A stretch of 64,000 nucleotides of DNA from Rhabdornis inornatus (Eukaryota; Chordata; Aves; Passeriformes; Rhabdornithidae), in NCBI GenBank assembly GCA_013397075.1, contig VWZS01003954.1, forward strand, positions 558,001-622,000, read 5' to 3'. Below, piece after piece: positions 40,318 through 54,680 of this stretch. The notes below the pieces were generated by a model, which was not told the DNA's origin, ran no database searches, and worked only from the letters and a program-made list of their open reading frames with translations. Positions within the stretch are counted from its first letter, which is position 1. Each line of letters starts with the position of its first letter. A program made the position numbers and the translations under genes.

Positions 40318-40850
40318 CATAGAAGAATAACAAAGGCCTTCAAAGTTGCTGAACAACTTTCCTATGGGAAACAACTAGGCAGACAAAAACTTTCAGACTG
40401 GATATGACCAAGGAGTGATATGGATGTGGACTACAAAACTTTAAGAGGCCTGGATAAGGTGAACAGGGAATGACTGTTGCTTTTTCTAGTACAGAGCTAT
40501 GAAGCCTCAGATGAGGGAGAGAGGTCCACAGCAAACAAGGAGTTCATTCTTCCCGCTGCTCACAGCTCTGTGGAGCTGGAGGACTTGGTGCCACAAGATG
40601 TTGCTGCTGATAAAAGTCTGCAACTTCTCCAGGGAAAGTGAACAAACAACATCTCAGTTGAGGCAAATGAAGAAAAAGGTGTCTTTGACAAGTGATATCC
40701 TGATCCACAAATTGGTGGCAGACAGGAAAATATTCTGGGGAGTTACTACTGCATTCCTAACCTGTTTCTAATCTCCTTGGGCACCTGCTACTGTTGGAGG
40801 TGGGCTACGGAGCTGGACGAGCCCGTGGTCTAATTCGTCATGGTTTCAGT
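40318..40850 (+). mobile_element. Old CR1 LINE 3' fragment of an amniote-wide type, plus orientation
   Basis: A diverged copy of the CR1 3' region that is abundant in turtles and crocodilians. Recognisable steps in order are GAACAACTTTCCTATG near 40350, TATGACCAAGGAGTGATATGG near 40402, and GATAAGGTGAACAGGGAATG near 40453. Later come CTGTGGAGCTGGAGGACTTG then TGCCACAAGATGTTGCTG (40567-40606). The terminal block GGGCACCTGCTACTGTTGGA...GGAGCTGGACGAGCCCGTGGTCTAATTCGTCATGG (around 40780-40844) corresponds to the family's gggctagatgg-acc-ttggtctgaccc-tatgg ending. It has no avian-style ATTCTATG terminus. The 90-codon frame at 40499-40771 is incidental. Divergence suggests insertion before the bird radiation. 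Confidence 0.65.
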
Positions 40851-43800
40851 GTTTTTGTCAAAGAAAGCTGTACGCAGTTCTTGGCAATAGGAAGAGAACC
40901 CACAGCTTCTTTACTTCCCTGTGAGTGTTCTAGATGCCAAGTGTGGAGCCTTGGTAACTCCTCCTGGCTTTAAATGTATGCTGAATCATTGTCCTGACCT
41001 CTTGAGTAAGCAAAGATGATTGATGAGTGATTACCTTTAATCACCCCAAGCCTCATATGGAAAAGAAGGCAGATTTTTAAAAAGTCTTTTGCCCATGTCA
41101 GATCTTTTTCAGTGTCTTTCTAAACAGAGTGCAAAATAAACGCAAAATTTCCAGATGACATTTTTCCTAAGTCGGAGAGAACTCTTAGAGGCACTTCAGA
41201 AACTGATTTAATAGAACCAATGGATCTCCTAAGACTCAGTATGCCAAGATCACAATGTATTTAAAAGTGGTTTTGCAAAAACTGTATTACAGCAGAAAAT
41301 GTAGTTCCCATAAGATCATTAATATAATTTAATCACAAAAAATTGCTGTTTTTCCAGTCATTAACATAATCAGTCACAGTGGGGAAAACATAGATGTTCT
41401 AATTTTGTTTATCATCAATATGACTGAAAAAAATTCTTCCACTGATTTTGGCATCTTGAATGTGCTGGCCATTGAAAAATGCATTCATAGTGGTCATTTA
41501 AGAAATTTTCATAAGGTTTCTGATGCAATTATGATATATTTATGATATATAAATCTGTATGACCACTTTCTGGAACTTTGATTTCTCTTCTGATATAATG
41601 TTCTTTCCATAATATTTTACTAAAATTAAAAATCCAGAGAAAAGTTTTAAAGAGCAATAAATTCTTGAGATTTTATAGAGAGAGATGCAGGAAAAAAGTT
41701 ATTTGAAAGTCATTAAATATAGAAGAAAACTAATTCCAGCAAATTCACTCAAAGTCGTTCTGTCTTGTTTTCCTTCACCTTACCTAGGAAGAGCAACCAG
41801 TCTTCAGTGATTATGGCAGCATAGATACATGGGCAGTGTCTTTCACCATTTTGCTACCAGTTGGGTATTTCTCAACTAAGCTATGTGGCAGCATATCTCG
41901 TGCAACATTCCTGCTGTAGCATGAAGAATTGGAAGAAGAAGTACATTGTCATGTGGAGGCCTGGAAGAGAAAAGCAATCACAGGTATGATGCAGGCAAAC
42001 ACCTGCAGCAGGACTTAAGGGCACACTTTGGCATCCAAGGCTGATCATGTTCCCAGGTGTTTGCCCTTCTCCTCTATGTAAGAAAAAAAAGATTTTGGAA
42101 ATTAGAGGTACTGATCAGGGACCATCTCTTAGTCTCTCGAAAGACATTACACATATAATCTGTAGGATTTATGCTATAGTAATATATAAATATTATGAAA
42201 ATTCATTGTCCTCTTTCATACATTTTGGTGAGGAAGGTCATTGTGTGCTTTCACAGTAGATAAAAAAACAATTTTCTGAAAGCATAAAACTCTCTCATTT
42301 CAGCATTCTTAATCCATTTACATTTACAGACCAAGGATTTGAGGAGACAATCAAAAGAAAAAATAATGGGACAAAAATAATGTAAGGAAAGAGAGACATA
42401 AGGATTATTAATCAACTTTCTGAAATTTGTGAGAGGAAATTCATTCCAAGGGAGGATTTTGGAGAGAAAAAAGTAGTCTAAGTCCACAGTGATTTCAAGA
42501 TTACTGCCATGAGAGCAAATCAAGATTCAAGCTAAGAACAATCATAGATAAAGGTCAAGCATAACTTTCTTCCCCAGATCTGTTGTAATGGAGGAGACCA
42601 TGCAGCATCTGAGCTACCAAAATGGGTAGTTTTTGTGAGGTTTTATAGATACAAAAAATATATTAATCTTGACATCATGAAGGTAAACTGTCTGAAACTC
42701 TCTCCAGTTCTGCAGAATTAGAATGCATTTCCTCAGTTTTGAATTTAGAAACCCCTTTTCTTTGCAGCTGCCTGCAATATTTGCTCATGATCTCTGCTAT
42801 CTCGTAGTCTTAATCTTTCAAAGATTTCCATTGTTTTAAAATAATGCTATTTTTATTTTCCATTCTATTTCTGCTGGAATACTTTATGTGTGCAAATTTT
42901 TCAGCTGTTCTTTGCACCCCTAATTAAACCCAAAACTGTTACAAGAAATTGCCTCACAAGCAGGTCACATTCTGCACAAACATCACAGCTCTGTGGGTGG
43001 TTGTTTGAAGTACATATTTGCTATATCTTGCAATCTAGCAATCTCATTCCATGTCCTCAGCAGCAGTGTAATATCCCTCTATTTATCATTTCAGCAGTAT
43101 TAGTCTTTTGCTATGTATCCCTACTATACATTTTTACTGCCATTTCCGGTTTGAGTATCTTCTCCAGGAACCTTTGTATTTTACAGTGCAAAACTTCAGA
43201 TGAATACGTAATCTTCCAAAAACAGAGCCTAGAATTCAAATTCAGACATAAGAGGGCATAATCATCTTTGTTGTACTCAAATTCTCAGACTACTGAGTAA
43301 ATATACATTTCCCTGATGGGGGCTGGAATGACTTCCTAACAGTTTCTCAAACATGTTGCCTGGATAATAGTGATTCTAAAGCCAAAACTGAAGGCTGACT
43401 TTAGATACAAAGCTGGACTTTTTATCAATTACCTACTGCAGCACTGGCAGAAAGACAAGGTCAAAAGAGTTTCTGTTGAAGTGTGTCTTTGTTTTGAGCT
43501 TAGCCATGCTGAAGTGTGCTAATGCTTTGACACAAGAAAGAATAATTCTTCCAATAATGCAATGCCATGGCCATTGTCATAAAATTAAGAAGGGTTTTGT
43601 GCTAGTAAAAAAGTTATAATACGTGATTTGTATTATCTTGCTTTAAGTTTACATAGGAATAGAACTTACTAGCCTTTAATCTACGCCTACTCCCTCCACA
43701 AAGTAATGGGTTCACATTAAGTAAATGCCAAAGAAAACTGACTGCTAACATCTTTCTGAACAGATGATGATTTATTTTTTATTCCTAAGTTTACTTTCTA

Positions 43801-46800
43801 TGTTTTCTTTTGCATGATTTTGTCTTTTTTTAATCCTCTTGGATGGTAAACCAGTCCATTCCCATCATTGCAGCTAACCAAGTCATCAAACCAGTGACTT
43901 GCCCTTAGTCTGACAGTTCCCATTCCCTTGCTTCATTTCCCACACTGTCCATAAGATAATAAATTTTGTTTGTAATTAAATAATTCCTGAGTGAAATTCA
44001 TAAACAATCTTTTTAGCAGGTATCATCTCTTCCAGAGGAATATCTCGTCATCAATCTACAAAACTGTGCTCACTCCTGCTGCCATCTACTACTACAATGA
44101 ATTGTGAATTCTTTATCAGCAGAGTGGCACTGTTTCACAAAGAAATAGAGGATAAATCCACCCCATAGTAATTAGGAGGTGAGCTCTGGATCTGAATGCT
44201 CTCAAGTTGAGGACAAATATATTAGGTCAGTTCTTTGTCTTCTGCAAGTGTGTTAAGGAAAGGAATGGCTGATCAATGAGTTTTAAAGAAACCATGCAGA
44301 AAACACGATGGAAGAAGTTACACAGAGCATAGACAACAAATTCCAGCCCAGCATGTCACCCTACAGCCCCAAATCAGGTACCAAAGTACCAAAGGACATG
44401 GATCTTCAAAACACCTCTAGTTTAGCATTCCAGGGATTTCATTTTGAGGTACTTGATTGTCCTCAGGCAGGGCATATGGTGCTCCAAAGGCTCACTCAGG
44501 CACAACCTCTCTGTGTTGTGCAGTCCCACACTGCTCAATATCATCTGTATTAATCTTAATAATTGAAAATTGAAAATAGTATCAATGTTTTATCAAATGA
44601 ATTCAAGGCTATCCATCACATAAGAAATACTTTGCATTAACAAAGTTGTCAAACACCAGCCAATTCTTATCTTCTGAGTCACATCCATTAAGATACACAT
44701 CATTTAGTGCATCATTCACTTTTTTTTTTGGATCAGGGGCTTGCTCAGTCGGCCATGACTTCCTTCTCCTTCAAAAAGTTATAGTGTTATCTGCAGATCT
44801 ACCTGCACAAAACCCAGAGAACTGACATGTTCATTGATCATCAGGCTGGTATTGAATATTTTGTCTGCCTTTTCTCTCCTTTTTCTTTCTTTTCAGTGAC
44901 AGTTACTACTAGTTTGACTTTCCTCTTCAAAACAACCACCTTATGCAAATCAGGGAGTTTGTGGCTTCAGCAGTTCTTAATGCTAAATGGACTTAAATTT
45001 CATGTTGATTTTATATACCATCTTTTCCTCATTGTGAAAAGAATAGGCTCTTTTTTTTTTAAACACAGAAAAAGAGGAGGAAACACAGGTGCTAAAAGAT
45101 TAAATGCTGAGCACTGAGAGAAATTTAGGAGAGCTGCCAAAGGTCACAGCAGTAATGCAGTAATGCTCAGGAACGTGCATCTGCTAAATCCCGGTGCAAA
45201 GCCTGCTGGTTATATTTTGTGTTTCTCACGGAAGGGGATGGGTTTCAAAGCCTCCATCAGGGGAACCTGACACCCAGCTGCAGTCTGGGTGCTGCACCCT
45301 TTTGTCTGCCTTCCAGTGGTTCAACTACTTGAAATGATTCCTTTCTGGATATTTCAGAAAATCCTTTTGAAAGAAAGGTGTCATAGCCCCCAGAAACAGG
45401 ATACCAGTGCTATTGCTGATTTAGATGCAAACCATTGTGCTGTCAATGCCTATAGTTACCTGCTTTAATGCTTTGACTTTTGTCCTTCCCTTTCCATTTG
45501 TATGAATATCTTTGATCTGAGTTAATACCTTCATTTGGAGATTTAGAGAGCTGTAGTGTACATACAAGGGATGGCATTGTGTCCATAATGATGGAAGTTT
45601 CCTCACCTGCTGCTTCATTTTATCTTGTAATTTAGTTAAATCAGGAGTTCTTATTCTCTTGAATCACCTTCTGCTTGACAAAGACACAGTTTGGATCAAA
45701 AGCTCCCCTTGCTTCTGTCACTTTCATTCAATTATCTCTCACAATTTAAAGTACATCTAAACAGATATTGCAGGTGGCTATAAAATTACAGAACAATAGA
45801 AAAATACAGAATTTTCAGCATATTTGTTGGATTTTGTGCTCAAATTGGCAGAAAATTAAGCTACCATTTTATGACTTCATGTTTCTGTGTCTGAGATAAT
45901 TACTATATACATTCAGAAAATTTAAACTGCGACCTGAGGGCCACATCATCACAGTCAGCTCCATCACCTTTTGTGAACAAGTGTGATACTTAACACATCA
46001 GTGGTGATTAGATCAGGTTCTCAGAGTATATCTGAATAACAAATGCTTGTTCAATCAAAATAAATTACTGCTTTGGGCTACTGCTGAAAAGAAATCATAT
46101 ACGCAAAATAGTTGCACTGTTTAGATGCCTTGGGATGTTTTATTTACAAGTTAAGGTACTGTGACTAGCAGTGCTAATTCAGAAAATGCATCAGAAATCT
46201 CAAGGTCAAGCATTCAGAGTTAGAAAACGCCACCAAATGCCATTATGACAATACATCAGGAAATAACTTTAACAATGTTGTTATATACTCTGTTCCTGTG
46301 AATCTGTAGTCTCACCCAAGGGATAGAATATCCACTAACATCAGACAGGCAGCTATGGAAAGCATCCTTTGACATTTAGCATTCCATGCACAGCTCTAGG
46401 CTCCATGCAAGAGTTAAAACCTTGCTCTGAAGAGATGTTTTGATCTCCATATGAACATTTCACTATATTATAGTACCATACATACCTCACAAACAGTAAA
46501 TAATTTTTCTCAAACACTTCAGAAAATTAAAGAATCATTTATCTCCAAATGGGGGGGNAGTCTCCATTTAATTTAGGTGAAAAATCTGAACCTTGCCACT
46601 GAATTTTCAAAAAAAGGAAATTCAGTGTATTGCTACTTTAAATTTCAGCTCATGGCTCACACTTTATAGAAGATAAGGTATCAAAAAAGCTTTCCTAAAA
46701 AGGGAGGACACACTTGTAAAAAATCTGTTTGTAAATGCCTTGACAAATTTCCTACACAGGAATTTTATACTGGAGGCAAGGATAGAATCTAGTCCCACAG

Positions 46801-49800
46801 AACTCAGCTGCTGCAATTCCACATTTTACAATTCTGTATTCAACTGTCTGAAACAAAAGACCATTTTTCCTTTCTCTATGGATTCCTCCATCATAAGAAC
46901 AGATCACAACACAAAGCCTCTTTCACTATACAGTTCTTAAGTCTTCCTCAGAACTCTATCCATCCTTCACATTTCCTGTGGGAAAATAATTAATAAAGGG
47001 CTGTATAATAAGAGCAACACAGAAGAAGATTGAATTGAAGTTGCACAGGGAATCTCAGTTTCAGTATCTTTCTTCTTGCATAAGATTCTTTTATGCATTT
47101 TCTAGCCAGCAATTTCCTTGGGTTTTAAGAAAAGCAGGCATAGACCACAAAAATTCTTTAACATGGAATTGCAAATTATGCCCACACATAACCTCCCTAC
47201 ATATATAGCAGGATTAAGAGCAGGCTGAAGGCTGGGAAAGCCACGCCCGGGCTGCCCACATTATTTTCTGTGGACTCTGTTGTAGCTTGGCTGAGAACAT
47301 TAAAACTGCTTAGAAAAAGCCAGCATCAGGCTATCTGCTAGTGGATGGGGCTGTAAGTGTGCTTTGCTCAGAATATCCTGACCCTCATGAACTGGGTAAA
47401 AGAGAGCTTGGCTGTACTCTAAAGCATTTAGAACACCCAAGCCTTCTTTTCTTTTGGGAGGTCTCTGCAGTCAGTTTCATGTACGGCTTTCAGACAGGCC
47501 TGATTTTCATAAGCAGTTCTGAAATATCAGGAATGCCTCCGCTTTTAAAGGGAAGTATTCATGTTTTTGTCTGTTGCTATTCCTATTAGGTTTTTGCCCT
47601 GGAAACCCACCCTTTATCCATTAAATTAAATCATATCTAAAACCCCATAAGGTAGTCCTTTGCGCATTTCCCACTAAAATATACCAGAATAATCCAGTGA
47701 ATCTAGTACATCTAGTAAATTCTGTTTAGTCTACTGCTCCTACTAAGAGATACAAAATAAACATCTATGGAACAAAGTTGTATGATGTACTAATTATGAA
47801 CCCGGAAAAGAAGCATATTCATTTTAAGAGTCTATTAATAGAGATTTGTTTTTATTTCAACTCTGAATGAGTCTGTTTTTATAGATAATTAAGCCATTAA
47901 AAGGAAAAAAACTGCAGTAAATTATGCCCACATTCTGATTCCTATTAGTACTGTCATGCAAATTTTTACACTCCAGTAGAAGGATCTGTCTGTAGCTGAG
48001 ATAAGCAGCTCCACATTAATGTAGGTATCCAATGCAGAGATCTTGCCATGAAGAGCTAACAAAGAGCCCTGGAAAAGTCCTTCTGCCTCTAATGTTCAGG
48101 GTAACCAGAGACAGGTCAGAGATATCCTCTGAAGTGTGCATGTATATGTGTGCCTGTATGTGCAGCCTCTACTGGAATCTGATTTGTATGAATTGTATCA
48201 ATCTGATGTTCTAGGAGTAAGTAATGCATATTGAATTATTTTATAGCAAGCATGTGTCAATGTGCTTTTTAAAACACAGAACACCAGGAATGTGACACAA
48301 TTTTCACAGTTTCTCCTCCATATGTGTATCTCTGGAAAGCAGCAGTTCTTTAGACTTTAGTGCACCTTGTTCCAGTGCACCCTGTGCCTACACAGGTCTC
48401 TCTGATAACCTTTGCAGTTAGACTCCATGGCATGTAAAATCAAATGCCCTTCCCACACACACACTTTTTGTGAATTTGTCTGTCTGGCTCTGATTTTACC
48501 TCAACATTCTTTCACAGCCACATGATGGTCATCAACAAGAACCTCAGCATAATATGCTATTTTATTCTTTACTCAATTGTTAAAAATATGACAGGCTGGA
48601 AATCTCCTAATGCCTAAAAGCAATTTAAAACCTAGAATCAAATTTCTTGTGATGTTTTTACCTGAACAATTATGCTGATAATAAACTGAATTATGAATTG
48701 TTCTACCTGCACAAATTTCTGTCGGAAAATAGGAGTGTTGTAAGGCACAGAAAATTGCTCATATATTAGAGTGAAGAACATAAAAGAGGTTAGTAAATAC
48801 CAGTAGCAGATGAAGTTCTGACAGTAGAAATGCTTATTGGTTCTTTTCGTGTATCATTTCTCAGCATTATAACATTGGAAGAAAATGATGTTAAAAAGCA
48901 AACATTGCACGTGACAAAGCAAAGACCTTTGATATAGTATTTTTACAATTATTTCCTGATGTTATCTTAAGAGACCACAGCATAAAACATAGTTGTACCA
49001 CACAGTAAGGGATTCACCTTCTACATCTGCATTGCTCTAATATATGGAACAGTTTTCAAGGATGAAGTTTTCTCATTCACCTAATTCTCATTTTTCAATT
49101 CATTAGAATTTTTTTTGATTCTGAACAGAGCAGCACTTTTTACTGCATTTTAGGAATAGCAGTTCATCTGTTTGCACAACTAAGCCTTAAAAGCACTAAA
49201 GACAAACCTGTCCTTTGAAGATAACAAATCACTTCACAGTTCTTGAACAGATTCAGCATCAAAAAGGTCCTCAGAGGAAAAAGTATCAGCTGTAGACCAG
49301 CTGCTTCGCCAAAGACAATATACCAGTCTTCTGCAAACTTATTTTTCTTCTGCTTCCTAAGGTCTTTGTTGGGTAAATTCAAGTCAGACAAGCTTCGGGC
49401 ACAACTGGGTCTCTTCTTGCTCTGACACTCTTGAGCCCATATTGGAGAGCTCTCAAGCATTGAAGGGCTGAGCTCAATCAAAAAATGATGCAGCGACTTT
49501 ATGAACCTATGTTCCTACAGTGAAACTGGACCTCTGTCCTGCAGTTTTACTTTACAGAGCCCTTTCTGTACCAGCAAGATGGGAAAGAAATGCCAGTACA
49601 GTTATGCAAAGCTGAATGACAGTCCCCAGCACAGGGACAGGCAGGGATGAGCACTGAAGGGCCATGGCATGACTGGGATGGTTAACATTAAAAGGCCACA
49701 GTTCTAGCTTAGTGGGGCATAAGTTATTTGCTGCATAGGATGGTTCTCAGCATCAGAGAGAGGAATGGCTTCAAATAAAAGGTGAAATTAAGAAGTTAGG

Positions 49801-52800
49801 GTAAAATAAAAATGCATAACATGGAGAGAAGGGGGAAGGTTGATATGATGCTTTTCTCCTATTTACTGATTTAAAAATACTAAAAAATCTGCTATAAATT
49901 AATGGCTGAATACACCCTTCGGCTTCTTTTGAAAACAAAGAGCATAAAATAAAATCTTAGAATCAATTTGAATACTATAATCACACTGAGTCTGCACTCA
50001 CTGTGAGATAGACCCAAATCATGCTTTTTTCCCATTAGATTGTCTTTTCTTTTAAACCGCCTTTTAATCAGCATGTTCCTTGACAGCCCGCACCCCATGC
50101 TACTATATATTCCCTGAAGTATCTCAGCTGGCTCCTGCCAGTCAAGCTGACAAGGATCTCCACCCAGCTTTCAACAGAACTGATATTTCAGAAACTGACT
50201 GGTTTTGTTCCTTCAAGTGAATACAACAGTGGGTGAGTAAAAGTCACACTCTGAACTGATACACTGAAAATACGCTGAGAAATATTGAGTGAAACAGGGT
50301 GATGACAATTTACACAGATACAGTTTCTTATCTCTTACTTTCTCCTCCTGTATTATTCATTTCCCAATATCATTCTTTTTACGAGCACTGTTTCCTTCTC
50401 CGATCATCTCTCTCTCCATTCCTGCCTTTCTCAACACCACTCCACAGAGTATCAATCTTGCCAATAACCCCTTCTACTATAGCAGTCATCCCATCCTCCA
50501 AAATAATCTCTCCTTCACACTTCTCTTAAAATACTTGTTGAAAGCATCCAGCCCAAAGGTTTGTTTTTATCTGGAAAATTTTATTTTGCTCTAAACAATC
50601 CCAGCTAGAGAAGATGTACTTCCCTAGCTTTGCTGTGAGAGGCTCTTAGAGTAAAGGAGAGGTAGAGGACTCTTGATCTCTAGGTGAGATTTATAATTTG
50701 ATGGAGTATATTGTTTTTTTCCCTTGGGAAAAACAAATAGACAAGAGTCCATTCACAGTAGCATTATATCATACATCATTCTAGGACAATAAGCAACTGA
50801 TGGGCTGCTTGAGGCATTACTAGAATGTCTGAGTGTGTGTTTTTGTGAAAATGTTGTGAAACAGAAAACTACTCTTTGCCTTGGACATCCTGGTAGGAGA
50901 TAAGTACTATCTGTATCAGGTGTCTAGCCAAGATTTAGGGATTATGGACAGTGTGAGATGGTGAACTTTGCCCTGTAGTTTTTCAGGATTTTTAAAGTAA
51001 CACAGTTTAATAATTTGTCAACCATTTAGCTAAAAAGCATTATTTGCAAGGTGTAAAAGAAAGTGGCTTTACAAAGGAAATGTTTGGATTAATTATATGG
51101 CCTGGTTGCAGCACATATCATAAATGATGCATGCTGAAAGTTGAGTTTCATTAAGAAGAAAATCTTTTGTCTGTCAGGCAACCATGGCCAGAGCCTGTTC
51201 CACTTCCCCAGATAGGTCCACGATGGCCAAGGGGCACTGGGCCAGGCCCAGCCCCAGGCATCAGGCAGAACACCATGGGCAGGAAAGGGGAATCTGGCAC
51301 AAGGAGTGTCAGGACTAATCAGACTTGCGGGCCCTCAGGACCCAGGAAAATTCAGTGCTGAATCTGAAGCACATTCTGACTCCTAGAAGAAAGACTTCAT
51401 GTCTCCTTCCAGAAACTTCTTTCCCACAGGAAAAAAAACATGCCTTTTTAGCTGCCTTTGTGGGATAGCTGTCATCTGAGCTATGTATCCCAGGGAAGAT
51501 GCTAGATGGCCTGACCAAAATTGCCTGGCTTAACGCAGCATCTGATGTACCCACTGGCAGGTTAGGGTGAAGGTAGGTATTGCCTTCCCCAGCCATTTCA
51601 AACTGTGCTGAGGGTGGATGGAAGGTGTTCCCCTTGCTCCAACTTCATGTGTTTTGGCAAGTTTCATCAGACCTTTAGGAGCAAAATTAGGATTAAATAA
51701 AATATATCCTTAACTATGTGCAGTTCTAGATCACTCATCTCAAAAGCGTATACTAAAAACCAGTAAAAGCTAACATAAGGACAACAAATATTTTAAGTAT
51801 GGAATAGCCTCCCATAGGAGCAGAGATTGCACAGATGCACAGTTGTGCTAAGCACCTCATTTAGGAGATACATTTGGGAGGCATACCCAGATGTACTCAT
51901 ATATATATACAGCTGGATACCAAGCAGATGGGATAGGGATTAACCCCTTAGGATCCCTTGAATTTAAATAGGAGCCAAGGATGATCAAATTAAGTCAGAA
52001 GTAAGCAGTTTTAAGTTTTTAAGTGCAGGAACATTCTAGAAGACAGAATCAATTTTTAAAATCAGTTATTTCTAAAGGTCATTAAAAACCTTACTGTTCT
52101 AAGCAGGAAGAAGCACTTTTATATAAGCTAAAAATAAATTTAAACTGCTGCAATATAAAAGACTGACTTCTGCTAAGCAGAATAAAGTAGCTTCAGATGG
52201 TGTGAACATTTGACTGTTGCCCCTGAGTTTTTGCCTTCTGATGTTGAGACATTCTTTCATACTTTCTCACACTCTCTTTCTGATAAACAGTGTATTGTTT
52301 GCATTCCTCTCTGGAGGAAGAGAGGATGGACGGACATTGTGGTGAGACAATGGAGTCAGAGGGGTTCTTGCATCACTGTCCAATCCATGGTCATTGCTAG
52401 ATGTCTTTAAATAGACATGTCATGTAAATAAAGTTCTCTTTTTCTGTTCACCTAACCTGGTGTGAGGTGCATGTCTGTCTCCCTCCTTTTCTGTGTGCGT
52501 CACAGCGCCACATCTGACTTCATTGACTCTGCCTTCCTTGCAAAGACAACATTCCCAGACAAAGTCTACATGAGAAAGCTTTTTAGTGTGACAGAAACAG
52601 ATTAACATATTGAAGCATTGAAACATACTCAACAGAACATACCCATGTAGGATTTGAGACTCTCCAAACGACCAACCTCTCCTTTGGATCCCCGTTTCTC
52701 CATGTGAACATGAATATGCTTATATGAATATCTGGTTTTGTTTCCTCCAGAAGGAATCTAGATCTGAACCAATGTACTGCAAGACACGATCTCAGACTGA

Positions 52801-54637
52801 AAGAAAGGAAAGTGTTAATAGTTTCTCAGCTTGCTCCCTTGAGTACCTATTACAGGCAGAAGTTCTGCAAGAGAAAATAAAGGTTCGTCCTCATCAGCAG
52901 GGTGTAGGAGGTGAAACCACCAGCTGACAGGAACTGGCACTAAGAGAGGAGTTAATGGAGTTTTATTGAGTGAGCTGGGCCAATAATCACACACCTACCT
53001 AGCTTCTGAACTGCCTCCATGTAATTTTGAGCCGTCTCCTTCTGAAAGATCTGAAAATGTCTAGATTCTCATTGAGGATCATACTAGTTGTCAAATTTGT
53101 AGGGAATTAAAACTAACAGGACTTCACAGATTAAGAACATTTGCATTTCTCCCTTTCAAATTAACAATTATCTATCATCTGTGCTGAAAAAATCAGTTGA
53201 ACTTAAAACCCCTTTTGTTAAGAATAGAAGAATCAGGAACCCCTCTTCATTGGTACTAGTGAATTGCTTTAAGAATCATCAGAATAGGACAGTAGCAATA
53301 GAAGTGCTTAGCAAAATGAGAGATTAATCTTTTCCTTAAATCCAGATCAGTGCATAATGATGATCTTTTCTAAATGCAGGGGTGCAGATGTTTTACTTAT
53401 ATAGATTACACTTAGGAAGCTGAGTATTGCACCCATACCAAACTCTCTGAATTCAGCTATTCATGTAAACATGAACCCTCCAAATAGCTGCTAGGATTAA
53501 GAGAATTTATTACAAATAAATAAAATAAAGTGAAAAGAATGTTTATCATATGAACACTCTAACAGCTAACCTGACTTCCCTGGTAGAACATTTCTACTCT
53601 AGGAATTTAACCTATGGGCACACATAATTAGCTCTTTCACCTTAAAGTTGCTGAAAGAATGATTTGCTTAAGAAGATTAGTTTTTTTTAATGCTCAATAG
53701 AAGTACTGACAAATGATCCTAGAATGATTATAGGGGAACTCTTTTAACACCATCTTCTGATCTTTTATTTTGAAATAGCATGCCTTTCAGTCAAAAACCT
53801 TCTAATCTGACCTTTGTATTTTTCCAAATTAATGCTTAACTTTTAATACCTTCTGTATTCAAGCAGTGTATGATGAGACAGTTCTCAAGGCTCTTTTCAT
53901 CCACATGGATGATGACCACAATAGTTTCCTTGAAGAGAACTTCAGTGCTAGTTTATTTCTTCTGGTCATTGTAACTGCATGCAGCTTCCTGTCTGCACTG
54001 GAGCACTTTACCATGCCTATGCTGACACAACAACCCTTTTGAACTGTGCTGTACCAAAATTACTTAAGTTAAAAATAATTTTCCAAAATGGGAGGATTTT
54101 TAAGGGCAGGTGGAAGACAGAAGAGGTGATACTGAAAAGCAAAGACAGAAGAAAGTTGACTCAGTTGGGTCATGGCAGAGAAAAGGATTGTTCCATCATT
54201 TTGCCTGTATGCCATAAACTTGAGATGTGGAGTAAGCACTGTAATAGAGTAAACATTGTAAGATACCTGCAGTGGCTCTGTAGCTATTGTGTGCACGAGT
54301 CTATTTCCTCATATAAAAGCTAAGGATCTAATTTTGAATTACTGACACAGACTTACAGAGTAATCCTCTTTTTTAAGGTACAGAATTATCTCGATCCTTC
54401 ACTGCTGCACAGTTTTATACATGCATTGAAATTATGTGAGCTTGATTTCTATTTTTCCTATTCCTATAATTCTCAAGCCTGAGAAATTTAACATACTCAG
54501 CTGTTGGCATCATTTGAAAAATGATGCAATAATTTTATCAACCGATGCAATAAACAGAAATCAATTTATATTATTAATTCTTCCTCAGTAAGAATGAATA
54601 GACTTTCCTATTTTAAGCTATGCTGCCATCTACAGGC
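40851..54637. other. Intergenic region, no gene seen
   Basis: About 13.8 kb of AT-rich DNA. It has one ambiguous base (N at 46558, after a G run), a short GC-rich patch (51170-51350) and a segment around 52200-52460 with an AATAAA signal that could be an LTR relic or a transcript end. No open frame shows recognisable protein similarity. Confidence 0.45.
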
Positions 54638-54680
54638 AATCCAGGTTGGAAGAGGTCTCTGGCCCCTAGTTTAACTGCCT
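54638..54680 (-). mobile_element. CR1 LINE, 3'-terminal piece, cut off by a nested insertion
   Basis: CAGGTTGGAAGAGGTCTCTGG followed by CCCCTAGTTTAACTGCC is the reverse complement of a CR1 3' end. The body of what looks like the same CR1 resumes at about 55089, after a different repeat. The ATTCTATG terminus is not preserved. Confidence 0.6.
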
